64,000 nucleotides of DNA from positions 3,040,501-3,104,500 of the forward strand of contig OY987246.1 of NCBI GenBank assembly GCA_963920765.1. Direction: 5' to 3'. The notes under the pieces are model-generated. The model saw only the letters and a program-made list of their open reading frames with translations. It was not told the DNA's origin and did no database searches. Source of the DNA: Ulota crispa. Its lineage: Eukaryota > Streptophyta > Bryopsida > Orthotrichales > Orthotrichaceae. The translations under genes were made by a program, and so were the position numbers. How positions within the stretch are numbered: the first letter of the stretch is position 1; every line of letters starts with the position of its first letter. Shown here one piece after another: positions 11,571 to 28,258 of this stretch.

Positions 11571-12468
11571 GAAAACAATACTAGGTCCCACCGCATTTAT
11601 TAGATGCAAGAGGGTACAATTGGGGGTCCAGTGGACCCGTTTTGTGGTAGCCTGAACCCTCCATTGCATCTGCCCAAAATGAAATTATGTATTACAAGCA
11701 TTTTCAATACTCTCCATAGGTTTTTTTTTTTTTTTGGAAGTGGTAAAGTAGTAATCACTTTATGTTTTCACCATGTTGATTGTATTTGATCTTTTTTTTG
11801 AATTTTTGGCAAAGCCTATAATTTTGCCTAATGCGTTTGTAAATTTCTAGACCTTGCAGCGTTGTAGGATTTTTAGAAGTATGTTGTGTATCTCCAATTG
11901 ATTTGAAAATTCTCCCATACGTACCTAACTTGGTTTTGAACATGAATAAAAAAACCTCAACTTTGTGTAGAGTAGTTTTTCTGATATAACAATGATCAAA
12001 GGCTTCTAAAAATTTTGGGCAGTCCCAAAAAAAAAAAAAGTTTCCACTTCTAATATAAATATCTCACTGCTCACAACTTGAAATTACCTAATTTTTTCAA
12101 AACAAATAGTTCTTGTAGTCCAGATAAAGATCTTACGATTGGATTTCAATTTTTTTTCTTTTTTAAATTATTATCCTACTCACTCTCCCAAAACTAGCAT
12201 TTTTCACTGAAATTTGCAGAAAAAATGCCACGGTCCTTTAGGGGTTAAAGGAAACTACAAGAAAGGCAAAAATTATTTGTTTTTGCAGGAAGTATCAATT
12301 TTCATTTGTGTCCTCACATTGCAATTCCGTGCCTAGGGCCGGGAAGGGAGGGGCCTTGAGAATTATTTTGCAGTGAACTTCCTTTCTTGGTTTTCTGTCT
12401 TGCCATCTTCTATCAATGCATCCCATTAATTCTTCATGTTTTTGGTGGAATTTTAGTAACCTAACACT

Positions 12469-12594
12469 ATAAGGAAACCATGATCAAATTTACAAAAAGT
12501 TGATAAAGATTGTGACCTAATCTACAGTATATTGTAAATTAGGTCATAATTTTTGTCAATTTTTGTAAATTTGACCATGGTTTTCTTGGATTAT
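12469..12594. mobile_element. Small palindromic MITE
   Basis: AAGGAAACCATGATCAAATT at the left and the inverse of AAGAAAACCATGGTCAAATT at the right pair along almost the whole length, centred near 12530. The target duplication is not clear and the family is not assigned. Confidence 0.6.
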
Positions 12595-12803
12595 AAGCAT
12601 ATTTCAGAGTCCCATTGTACATTGAAATCTCAGAATATCATAGGAGGAGAGATTAAAAAGAGGATTAAGTTTTGTGAGGGGTTTCAACCCCATTTTTTAA
12701 ACTTGAGCATCCATACAAGTAAAATCCAGGGTTTACCACAACTTTTTAAATTTGAGCATCCATTTCATAAAAGATAAACTCATTTACCTTTTGCATTTTA
12801 TTT

Positions 12804-13212
12804 GGGAATTGATATACGTACCACACCTTTTTGACTATCCCAGCACACCCCGGGGTAAATTTTAGATTTCTACTATCAAAAAGTTGAATTTGAGAATTTG
12901 GAATTCAAATTTGGACTTAGAGACCTGGATTTTGTCTAGAACCATTAAAAATGTTGTAATTGAACAACACCCAATGAAAAAGCTTAGGTCGGCGGAAAAG
13001 TATAAATTTTACTTTTGTTTATTAAAAAGATAAGCTTTTTCATTGGGTGTTGTTCAGTTAGAACTTTTTTTGTGATTCTAGACAAAATCACAATCTATGA
13101 GTTCAAATCTAAATTCCAAATTCTAAAATTCAGCTTTTTGATGGTAGAAATCTAAAATTTACCTCAGGTGTGGTGGGATAGTCAAGAAGGTGTGGTATGC
13201 ATATCAATTCCC
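12804..13212. mobile_element. Mutator-like MITE, family M2, intact copy
   Basis: It starts GGGAATTGATATACG and ends GCATATCAATTCCC. It is flanked on both sides by a perfect 9-bp direct repeat ATTTTATTT (12795-12803 and 13213-13221). The element is a long foldback with the axis near 13005, in which AACACCCAATGAAAAAGCTT pairs with its inverse. A 9-bp duplication and long terminal repeats indicate the Mutator superfamily; no coding capacity. Confidence 0.9.
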
Positions 13213-13325
13213 ATTTTATTTCAGCATTCATTTCAGTCAAATTTAGGATTACTCCTTTATTACTTTGCACTTTAATTTAACAAATAAACCCCTTGGTCCC
13301 TTTATTACTTTGCACTATAATTTAA

Positions 13326-14257
13326 CCCTTTAAGGACCAAGCAACCATATTTTGGTCGCATGGAGTGGTTTTTGGCTTATAGATTGAAATCACTCACTAA
13401 TTTGGAATTTGGTATTGAAGAACGCACGTGAACGCATGTGATCACAAGATTTTTGCATCCATCTAAAAAAATAAAAATGGACTGATCCGGTATGTGAGTT
13501 GACTAATAATGGTGTTTATACAACACGGCTTCAAATTGCATATCCATTTTTTTGTCAAAGATGGATCAAAGCAAGAACACAATACCTCAAATATGCAAGA
13601 AGAATGTCAAATTTCAATTTCACAATCCTAAAAAAAAATCAAACTGTTTAGGAAATACGCTTGTATTGTTTTCCTATATGGTAGTAGTATAATTGTAGAC
13701 TTGTAGTATTTAAAAATCTATTTAAACGTTCCTGTCATTTTGTTTTTGACATTTGTCATCCTACATTTAAAGCCAATTCTTGAATGTTTATATCTACCAG
13801 ATTTTCCATAACAATTATCAATTTTTTTGTAGAACCGTTTTAGGGTAGTAAAGAAAGTGGGATTTTTGACACTCTTTGTCCACTTAGCTACACCTTGTGA
13901 TTGCTGTTTTTGTTTATTTTGTGTGAAACTAATCTTGTTGGAATTTAAGGTGGGAAACCCTGCTTTCTAGAAATGTAAGGTGCTTCTCTATCAAAGCTTG
14001 CATGAAGCGTTAACATTCAAAACTACACAAGCATGAAACACTAGAGATTTTCCGCATATAGCTCAGTCAATCATTATAATATTTCACCTCCAAAGTAGAT
14101 CTTGCTAAATTTTTGATACATTACAACAAACAAGGTGTCCTTTGAATTCATTTGGTTGGATTATTCAAATTAAGTCCATTATTGATTCAATTGCACATCT
14201 AAGCTTACAGCCCTTGTTTTGGTGGATTTTGTAAAAATGGGTGAGGTCCTTAAAGAG
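13326..14257. mobile_element. piggyBac-like non-autonomous element
   Basis: Flanked by TTAA at 13322-13325 and 14258-14261. The tips are CCCTTTAAGGACC on the left and GGTCCTTAAAGAG on the right, giving a 13-bp imperfect inverted repeat. About 930 bp with no coding capacity. Confidence 0.8.
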
Positions 14258-14310
14258 TTAACAAATAATCCTCAACACGCGCTAGGAAGGGTAATTAAAT
14301 GGTAGGTTAA

Positions 14311-15171
14311 CGCCTGAAATTCTTTGTGTTTATAGGGTCAAATGGCTCAAAATTGACCTCTCTCAATAAAATGATTAGTAAATCAAAATTTTGAATTTTT
14401 TTCAATAATTTAACCATAAGATCTATCTTGTCACTTGCTTATGTACATCCTCTCAAATATTCAAACTTTGTGAGGGCATACTTCATTAGATTGTAACACT
14501 CAAAGTAGTGGCAAAACTTGTTTTCAAGCTTCTCTAAGGTGTCAATTTTTCTTTTGGTCATTCCAAATGATACCTTCCACTTTATGAATTTCTTGTGCTT
14601 AACTTTCTTGTAGAGCATGAACTTGGCTATATGCCTCACTAATCTCATGATCACCCAATGCTTAAAATATAATGAAAACAAATTGGAAGCAAGAATTGCT
14701 TTATTCAAATTGTCATTACACTAAGAAAACTTCACTAAAGAGATTCTTGTAAAAATAAATCTCAATTACAAAATCCATACGGTGTGAACCTAGAACATCA
14801 TGTGGAGTACTTGCCAAAGTAATTTGTTTCTAAAAATAAAATAAAAACAAAAAATGTTACATAGTCAAGGAGAGTTGACTTCAAATTTTGCCCATTGACC
14901 AAGTCATTGTGAAATGCTTTGGACAACACCCTTCCTCAATTCCCTTGTTTTTGAATTTTTTTTGAGGATGCCTCTGTTGACATCTAAATCACATATGGTA
15001 CCATATCTCACTCAAAAATTATTCAATTCCACTTTTTTGAGAGAGATATGCAAGCTTTTCAGTATGAGCACATACACCCTTATTTTCACAATCTTATCTT
15101 ATGTATTTACTTGGGAAATAGTTGCCCCAATATCCCAAAAGCCCAAAGTGGGTTCCTTGGTCCTTTAGGGG
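14311..15171. mobile_element. piggyBac-like non-autonomous element (family C)
   Basis: Flanked by TTAA at 14307-14310 and 15172-15175. Left tip CGCCTGAAATTCTTTGTG; right tip CCTTGGTCCTTTAGGGG. The same ends occur at 53881-54790 (CCCCTAAAATTCTTTCGTG and the GCCCAAAGTGG region), so both belong to one family. Confidence 0.8.
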
Positions 15172-15175
15172 TTAA

Positions 15176-17513
15176 TTCAAAATCGTTAGCAATAAGTGTA
15201 CGTGGGAAAAGGGCTGAATTTTGGAGCACGAGCTTGGGTTAGGGCAGGGAACATTGGGAAATTTCCGTGGATTTAATTGTAAAATAATCAGTGATGACCC
15301 CTGTTGGGGTCACAATTTGGAAACGATGCCAAAATGGGGGGCACATTTTATTCCTTTACATAAGTGCTTGGATGGGGCTGAAATTTGCAATCCTGATCTA
15401 TGATAGGGGAAGCTGCCCCCTAGCAGTTTTACCCCCAACAGGGAATTCCTCCCGCTTGCTGGCAGGTGAACCGAGATTAGTGCCAAAATTCAGACCCTCC
15501 GCATCAGCTTCTCTCGCGTCTCAACCCCTTCCACTTCAACAATGATTAGCCAAGAAGCCATCACAAGCTGGCTGAAAACTACTGTGATTGATTTTTAGGA
15601 CGGTATGATTCACTTTTAAGCACACTTTTAATCACGTTTGAACGATACTCAAGGACCCTTTTCTCACCCCATATTTCCTATAATGACAAGGTGTTATTTT
15701 AACTTGTTTCAATTCAAGAAATAAGTTAACTTGCAAGGCGCACTAGGAAACTAGTCACTAGTAATTAAGATTCATTCAATATATTGTAGGTTGCACTATT
15801 CAAGTATCATCTCAAAGAGTGTGACCCAAACAACCAAAATTTGGAGGAGACTCAGCAAGCACAAATATCAACTAAAGTGTGTGTACGATGTTGCACTACG
15901 GGGGTCTAGTCATCAAATTCTTATTTGAGAATTCAAGAGGTACCAAAAAGTTGTGATCAAGACCCAATATTAAATAACAACGACTAGAAGCATGCCAGCA
16001 AGGTCCGAGAAGAACCGACCACTAGTTCAATGCTAGCCGCTTGAAATGAGAAAAAACTATTTGCACTTTATAAACTTTTGCTAAAAACCGGTCAAAAATC
16101 TTAAAAAACTTACTTATAGTATGAATTAGAGAAAACAACCAAAAGAGCTCTTTAATAAATCGGTTCAATGTTCAATATAGGAATTGAAAAAAATCTCCCG
16201 AAAAATCTCAAATATTTCCTGGACCATACATGCCAGATTTTCATAGACAAAATTCACCTACATTGGTGTGATGGATTTTGCACTAAATTATTCAAAATCT
16301 AGCACCAATTAAAATAACTTGTGTACCGTTCTCCACAAAATCTTGCTGAGGAAACTAACCTGATTATCAAGTGTATCTTGAAGACTTTGAAAAGTGTGTA
16401 GAGCATGATAGACCACCATTTCACAGATTCTGCACATTTGCATTCACATTCAGTAGGATTTTAAAGGAAAAATATGTGCGTCCATGACACCTTTTGCTGC
16501 CACGTTTACAAGGGCAAGTTGAAGGTCTATGGGACACTGTTAGCTGTAGGTCAATTCCATGTCACGTTGTGTTATATATCCAATTTCATGACTCCATCTT
16601 TGGTCCATGCTCCCAAATCATTGTACAACCCATGTACCGAAATTCTGGGCTCTCTACAAGGACAAGTTTTGGAATTTGGAAAAACATTCGTAGAAAAACA
16701 TGTCCATGATGATTGTGAATTTTTGTCCACATTAATGTCTAAAAATGAGTCGTTGTATTTACACTCATTATGGACGTGTTGTTTTTACTGCTGAAATCAT
16801 CACCATATGCTATAGATGCATGAATGTAGTAGGTAAACTTGTCCAAGTACTGACTCCGAAGCATCCTTGTTGTATTGTTGTACATTTCCGAGCATGTACA
16901 TTATGAATACTTTTCTATCAAACTTTTTTATTATCTTGAAAACAGTTATTTTGTTTACTTTTATATCCAATACTATGAAGATTATTTTTTTGAGTGAAAT
17001 TTTAAGTCTACTTTTTTAATCTAAAAATACCCAAAATTTGAGCAATCTATAGCATCTACAAAAGTCTAAGGGTTGAACTATTCAATATGTTTAATTCCCA
17101 AATTTCATTATTCAAACTGCAGCTTTGTAAGAAAACAATACAATATGGTCCTTGTTGTAATTTGCACCTCTTTCCCAATATCGAATAAATTTGAAAAACC
17201 AAAAATAAAAAATTGGAGGGTTTGTATTGTTTTAAATAATTTCTTTTGAAGTCATTAACTTAAAAAACCCTATTACACTTAAATCGCTTTAGACAAAGTT
17301 GTAAATTTCAAAACTTGTAGAAACAGTGTTTTTGCATCCATAGAATTGTCATAAAATTTATTCTAACATTATTGTTTATTTTTACATGAAATATTAACTA
17401 AGTTGACTTTATTGGAAAAGACTTGAACATCAAAGACATTTCAAAAACAGCGTTGTAAGATTGGATCACTGTTCCATGAAACTCCAAGCACTTAACTACA
17501 AATTGCAATTAAC
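15176..17513. other. Unannotated stretch
   Basis: A GC-richer patch lies at 15400-15545. An open frame of 106 codons at 16474-16794 (plus strand) has no recognisable motif and ordinary AT-rich composition, so I leave it uncalled. 15658-15684 is the inverted partner of 3985-4014. Confidence 0.4.
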
Positions 17514-17517
17514 TTAA

Positions 17518-17880
17518 CCCCTAAAGGCCCAAGCCCTTTTTTTTGTGTGAAAATCACTCAAAACTGCCACTTTTGGGGGAGTGAGGAGAAATGTAATTTT
17601 TTTTTTTTGAAGATCCAACCAAAAGATCTTGCCCTAAACAATGGGAGGTACTTGTGGGAAAAAAATCAGCTCATTCTAGTTGTAAAAGAGTGAGATATTG
17701 ACATCTGAAGTGAAAACAAAAGTTTTTTCCCTACTGCCCAAAATTTCCAAAAGCATTTGACGGCTCCTATATCAAAAAAAATGCTCTACGCAAAGTTGAG
17801 GTTTATTTTTCCCATGTAGAAGACCAAGATAGGCAAATGTGGGAGAATTTTCAAATGAAATGGAGGTGTGGATCATACTT
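17518..17880. mobile_element. piggyBac-like element, one end only
   Basis: TTAA (17514-17517) is followed by CCCCTAAAGGCCCAAGCCC and then a subterminal region almost identical to that of 31007-31380 (ACTGCCACTTTTGGGGGA, ATCTTGCC, GTGGGAGAATTTTCAAATG). The opposite end is not found, so this is a truncated copy. Confidence 0.75.
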
Positions 17881-19975
17881 TGGGTGAATGCATGGTTGAG
17901 TGGCTCAAAATTGTGTCACATTATAAAAAATTGCACACATCCAATTTTTAAATGCCTAAAAGGTATATTCTTAATTTGTTCTCAATGTACAACATGCTTG
18001 CTTGGGTTGAGACAATTTCAAGTTTTAAAAAGCGGTTAAAAGTCACAAAGATGTTGATGATGTTGATAAAAGTGGATATATATGGCATACTCATTTGTGC
18101 TAAATTGCATTTGAGATGGATTAAAAGTATGAAATTAGAATAATCTACTTTTCAAATTTGGATAAATTTTGTCCCCCTAGGCTAGCTTTTCAAATATGTA
18201 ATCACTTTTGAATTTGATGAAGAATTGAATGTGTGGGAGGCATTTTAAAAAGAACTACAACTTGATGTCGAGGACTCTATTTTGTCTTGCTTATAATTTC
18301 AAGGAACTTTGCAAGTTTTGACAAGCAATGTCCAACAATAGCAACAATAGTGCTTGACTATTTTTGATGCCAACTAATAAATTTCTAACCCAAATGCAAC
18401 AATTGCAAGAAAACAAAGCTTGGAAAGACTAATGGCCTATAGAAGGCTCTACTATTTGGTATTGTAAAAATCTTGTTTTACTATAATGCTCTTTTGTTAA
18501 TATATGATTGAAGAATACCAATATACAACAAAATTAAGACGACATATTTTTGAGAGTAGACTCAATTCCTAAAATCTCTTTTCACATAAAAGTGATCTAG
18601 ATACTACATTCTTGAAGATAATATTGGTAGAATTATAAAACCTTGTTATTTGTGTTTATGCTTTAAAGGAGCCTTTCTAGATATTGTAAAGACAAGTGAA
18701 TCAATAATCAAACATTTTTTTAAGAAAATTTATAAATGAGGACATGAAATCAAAAAGTATTTATAAGCAAAGGTACGATTTGAAAATGGTTGCAAATAGA
18801 GGCACATCAATTAGACAGTCCTTGCCCCTAGTTCACCTCTTACTACTCATCATTGATAAACTCCTTGCTGTGCCAAAAATCATTTGTTTGCCACTTGTTA
18901 CCCCAATGTTTGGTACTCCCACTAACTCCTCATTTATACTTTTGCTCACGTGTGTATGAGTTCTGACCCTTCTTACTACACTTCCCACTTTGCACAAAAA
19001 AGTTCATTGCAATGAGAAAGGCAAAACTTCTTTGGCAAAACTATTCGTGATAACGGCAATTATACGGAGTTGCCCTTATCAAAAAGTTTCTTTTGTTTTT
19101 TGAGATTACTCTTTCAGTGCATGATTTTAATTGTAGATTTAAATTTTTTAATTTACAAAATTATAAAAAAAAGCTTTGTAAGTGATAAATTAATATTAGA
19201 ACTGAGATTCTCTAGGATAGTAGACACCTTGAGAGTGCTTTGTAATTCATAAGTTCTTTGCAATTTATTATATTTCTTCTTCCAAACCCCAAAAATGTAT
19301 CAATTTGCAAGTTTCTATTAGTAGAACAAAGCATGACTAAAAGGACTACATCAATTGCATTGTTGCCTTCTAGAAGGCCTTCTATATAGGATTTCAAAAC
19401 CAATAGCTAATTTATATAAAATTATGATCAGGTACGCAACACCAATTGCATTCATCATTGCTTGATCCATATTGCAAAATGGGGAAAAGCCACCAGCAAT
19501 TCCTAACCCTAAATTCCCAAATTCTATAACCATGAAGTCAAAATTTTGTATTTTGCATTCATTTTGGCCATGATAAGCAGATGAATTTTTTTTGTTTTGT
19601 TTTTGTTTCTTTAGAGATGAAACCAATTAACTTCATATGTTATAGTGTTTTTTTGAAATTTTTGAATTAAAAGTGAAATGATCACAAACATTTTATTCTT
19701 CAATGCCAAGAATCACACGTAAATTTCAAACTCAACTTTAAAAATCTAATAATCTACCCAATATTCTAAATTCTAAAATAAAAAGGAGTTAGCATTCAAA
19801 GTGTGATATTTTAGTTTTATTGATAGATTTTAAAGACATGATTTGAAAATTACTGTGTTGTACTACATAACCGGCTACAATTTTAATTTAGTTTTACAAA
19901 TTTTAGAAAATTGACAAGTAAAGTAGACTCTGTACAAATTATTTTAATAGCTGAAGACTGCATCCTTTGCTTATA
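17881..19975. other. Unannotated stretch
   Basis: No gene is supported. 18730-18800 weakly resembles the end of M1-family MITEs. Short open frames (60-91 codons) show no motif. Confidence 0.35.
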
Positions 19976-21936
19976 CTCTCTGTTCCAATATAAACCTCCA
20001 AATTAGGCATAGTTCTTGTCCCATGAAAAGCTCCGTTTTACTACTTTCAAACATTTGGGTGTACAAACACTAAGAAAAACCCAACAATTTAAGACAAATA
20101 ATAGAGATACAAGAGCCATGAACAAGCCCAAGAGTGACTCTAAGCATCATATCTATACCAAGAAACTCAAAGCAAGTTCAAACAAATTCCAGAACTAGCA
20201 TGAACATCTCCAAGGGAAGCTGATTGAAACTCCTAAAAAGGCAAATTCCCTATTGACAATTTGATCCAAAGTGATGAATTTTGAAACTAAAAAGACAAAC
20301 TTGAAAGGGTATATTAAGCAGATATGGGATTTAATGTGGTCCCATTGTTGCAAGAATTTTGGTTGGAGAGGAAAATCTAGGAATTCTTTTCTCATCACAT
20401 TCTAAAGTTGACAATTCATGAAGTGGGCTTAAAAATTGACGGTTCATGAAGTTGGGCTTGGAAATTGAATCCGAGTTGAAAGATATTTTGATGGGAACAG
20501 GTGTTTATCAAAATCCCGTTGCTACCACCAACGTTTAAATCATCAATAATGTGGACCCGGTGTTGGGTTGAGAGGAGCGCACCTTGGGAATACTTGGGGT
20601 GTTTGGCTGCAATTGTGTGTGTGGTTGGTAAATCTTCACGCAGATTTTAACAAAATTTTATAGAGCACCTGCTTTGCAGAATGAGCCTCTCCTACTACTA
20701 ATTCAAAAGAAAAATTCTAGAGAACAGCTGCTCTCCAGAATGAGTTTTTTCCTCTACAGATTGTAAAAAGAGAATTTTGCTTTGCAAAATGAGATCCTTC
20801 TCAATTCCCCTAATCCCTCTAAAAATCTCTAGACTTGTAATCTATGAAAACTTCCAAGATATATAAACTTTTCAAAATCTATGAAAAACTCCAAATCTCT
20901 CAAACTTTCAAACAACACAATTCTCTCAAAAATCTTCCAAATACAATTAGTGATAATAGTCTGAAAAGTTAATCCAACAAGCTATCACCCATAAAATTTT
21001 AAAAAGAAAGTATCAACCTCATTAGAAGTTATGGCTCTCCAAAGTTGCAGCCTCCCTCTCACAAAAGACAAGCAACCTCCACGCTTTTATTCCTTCATAA
21101 CTTTCTCTTCAAAGCTTCAAATCTCATTTCCAATAGCTTTCTAAAAAACTAAGACAAAGAAGAACACACCTTCCAAATCTTGTTACAAAATAATAGACTC
21201 AACGTCAGTTATGGCTTGTCAAAGTCTCAATCTTTCTACCTCATATGGCTTGGCTAGCCTCAAATTCAAGCAATCATAATTTTTGCATCCTAGCTCCAAA
21301 TAAAATTTGCAAATATAATTTAAAAATGCCTTCTTATCAAAAACAAGCTCTCAAAATTTCATAGACAAAAAATACAATAGACAACAACAACTAATTTAGG
21401 AGTTATCCTCCCTTTAAGATTTGGCTTTCTCTACTAACAGTTAACTACCACTCACATTCAACTCACACTTGCTAAAAAGAAACTTTCCTTTACTTTTCCT
21501 CTTTTTCTAAAGTAAGGTGTATGTAGTACACGTTAGCCCATCCTCTAACTTGTACTTAACCTCCACTCAAGATTCTTATCCTCTTAACCTCTCCCACTTT
21601 CCAAATCAAATCCATTTCTTTTAGTAGTTTTATTTAATTCAAAAACAAAACGCATCACCTATTGAAAATCAAACATATTTAATAAAACTATGAATATCTA
21701 CATGATGGAATACTTTCCATCAAGACATTGGCAGTACTCAAAGGTTGTGTACTTTTTTTGTATTTTTAACATGGAATTAGGATGCTCAACCGACGGTTTT
21801 ATAGATGGAGTGTTTGCATACACCTAGTAGATAAGTTACTTATTTGGGATTGCATGTGTCACTAGAAAAAATATTGAAATTATAGTTAATCCCTCACGGA
21901 GAAGTTTTTTGGAGGTTTATATTGGGACATAGGGAG
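19976..21936. mobile_element. Long Stowaway/mariner-type element
   Basis: The left end CTCTCTGTTCCAATATAAACC and the complement of the right end CTCCCTATGTCCCAATATAA form the terminal repeat, flanked by TA on both sides (19974-19975, 21937-21938). The tip resembles plant Stowaway tips (CTCCCTCCGTCCC). At 1.96 kb it is longer than typical MITEs, yet I see no transposase: the interior is AT-rich with repeated TGCTYTGCAGAATGAG motifs near 20670-20790. Confidence 0.75.
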
Positions 21937-22078
21937 TAGTATATAGCAAAAAGATAGTAATAATTCATACTCTACCAATAAACTTGTTTTTCATTAAATA
22001 TGCTCATGATGCTTCTAATTTTCTTGTGATGCAAAATCCTTGCAAAAAGAAAAATTGCCATTCAACAATTCTCTAATA

Positions 22079-22335
22079 CGCCTTCTGTTCCAAAATGATC
22101 TTCGTGTTAGCCTTAAAACTTTGTCCCAAAATGATCTTGTGTGAAATGGAGGAATTGAAGGTTGTGGTACACCAAATTCCTCCTCCATCATGAGCTTGGG
22201 GGACGTGGCCTTTCAAAAACTGTAGGAGTGTATCAAACTCTATGTGAAATTCAATTATTATTACTTTAAATACTTTTTTAAACCTTAATCTTGACCGTTT
22301 TGTGTAACAGGAAGATCATTTTGGGACTGAAGGAG
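22079..22335. mobile_element. Stowaway-like MITE
   Basis: Left tip CGCCTTCTGTTCCAAAATGA and right tip (complement) CTCCTTCAGTCCCAAAATGA, both continuing into TCTTCSTGTTA, form a terminal repeat of about 30 bp. The left flank is TA and the right is TG, apparently mutated. At 257 bp it has the size of a Stowaway MITE. Confidence 0.8.
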
Positions 22336-24199
22336 TGCATTTTTCAATCTTTCATATTTTGATTGACAACAACCAGCATGTCACAATAGACTTTGTAAAC
22401 TTGCATATAAACATACTTTAAATTTGAATTATTAACTATCAACAAAGCACCCAATTTTATTATATTTTTTTTTACTATTGTAGACATAACAAGATTCTGT
22501 TTTAGAAGTCAAATCATAAAATCACTTTCTAAATCTTGTTCATAGTAAATTCCAAAATCTTGCAAAGAGAGATGTGCTAATAAAAACTTCTTTGTACAGT
22601 TTGCGGTATCGCATTAAGTGGAGTTAATGCTTGTTGCTTGATACAATACTGACAAATTGATTTTTCATTGCATGTACACTTCTCACGGTAACCATGTTTA
22701 ATGACAAAAATGATTTAAAACTTAAAAATGAAAAACCCATGGCTTCTTTGAAATCAAGGCAATGTGTGGTTTTTGCTTTGGTCCACCTAATTGTTCTTCA
22801 TACAACTAAACTCTTTCAAGAATTATGTCACAATTAATAATCTCCTAAATCTCATCTCTTACATGCATGATCTAAGTAATTTTGATTTTTCTTTCTTCTT
22901 TATAGAACAAAGGGCTGAACACTAGTGCACAATTCTCTAAACATGCTAAAGAGAATGAACTCGATTTTAACAAACATCATTTCCATATCTACCTTTAAAA
23001 TTCAATAATTAAATCAAATTTGTTGCAAGATACATTTATCAACTTTGCCACAATGATGTTATTATTGGCGACATACTACAAATATCTCTAGTATCATCTT
23101 TTTTATGGGCTTAAGCATTGTGATTGTTTGTTTTATTAGCATTGAATATAGTGTAGGCATTTGTCCAATAATTGTGTGGCATATGCAAGTGCTAGTGCCC
23201 GGCTTCCCCTAAGAGTACTTGCATGTTCTTTATTTTTTGTTTGAAAAGCATCAAAAAAGTAAAATTGAAGTTTTTTTGAATGAAAGAGCTTCAACTCCAC
23301 CAGCGCAATTCCAAACTGTTATATTTTATAATTACTATGACACGCACAAGGGGGTTTACTTTGACCATTGTAGAAATTAGGGGGTGCAATATTTGTAAAG
23401 ACGTTCTTGCAAACATTTGTGTTTCTTATAGAGTACTCAAAGGCCTACCAACAACTTCAAATTTCCATCCAACCAAAGAGAATACTAGATACCTCCGATA
23501 TCGCCTGCAAAAGTAGACATTTAAGCAAAGGTTGCTTTTAAATATTGTAGTACAAAATTATAACAGAGTGTACGATACTTTTTAAGCATACTATGAATTT
23601 TGAGTGCACTAGAAATACAATGAAAAATTTATGGTAAAAACCCAACTATTATGTAGTCTGAAGACAGAATTAGTTCAAATGTGCTTTGAAATCAACTCGT
23701 TACTTTCAAATTGCACAAGAAAAGTTCCCTACGCTCTATTCTGAGTCATATTTTTTGAATACTCAAGATGTGAGGAGATTTAGAGATTGATGTCAACGTA
23801 GGCTCCAATCTGGACCATCGCTCTTTTCCGCTCCAGAGCTACTGTAAGTGAAAAGCAAAGATAAATTTTCACTCATAGAAGATTCTCCTAGAGAAGGACA
23901 CAAAAAAGTAGGTTTTCAGAAATCGGAACCAACGATCCCAATATGATTTTCATAGTTACCTCAGGTGGCTAAAAACACTGCTAGCACACCAATGCCTCCA
24001 GATAATCCACATCCACAGACAAAGTTTAAACTTTCCGAGTTGACATCGGAAGGTCCTTACTAACGTGTTGCGCTCTTGGTTGGCGTTCACGAGGAATTCG
24101 CCTAACAAGAACTGGCTGTAAAAGTCGTCGAGACAAACAAGTCAACCCAGTCACTTACAAGAACTAAGTGCTCCTTAAAAAACTTGTTGCACATGAAGG
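22336..24199. other. Downstream flank of the methyltransferase gene
   Basis: No element ends or coding stretches are supported. The 3' untranslated region of the minus-strand gene should lie in the right-hand part; its polyadenylation site could not be placed. Confidence 0.4.

Positions 24200-28258
<4,059 letters not shown>

Larger units (their letters stand above)
4295..12244 (+). mobile_element. piggyBac-like transposon, near-complete, inactive
   Basis: The element is flanked by TTAA at 4291-4294 and 12245-12248. Its left tip reads CCCTTAAAGGACCGTTG; the right tip, on the complement, reads CCCCTAAAGGACCGTGG, so the terminal inverted repeat is about 15 bp. It carries a piggyBac transposase remnant on the plus strand (9168-10909) and probable upstream exons (from 5362). 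The left and right subterminal regions are of two different kinds, and the same pair is found in the ~0.9-kb non-autonomous copies (for example 36473-37390). Two Mutator-like MITEs (6304-6738 and 7613-8465, the latter with a third nested inside) have inserted, so the element was about 6.7 kb before. Three GC-rich blocks (4700-4950, 5930-6205, 11330-11570) contrast with the AT-rich rest. The left/right pairing is inferred from tip and subterminal types and could instead combine two neighbouring copies. Confidence 0.75.

Noticed and set aside
16474-16794. 106-codon open frame on the plus strand.
   Set aside because: No motif, ordinary AT-rich composition, no splice context and other frames open in the same region.
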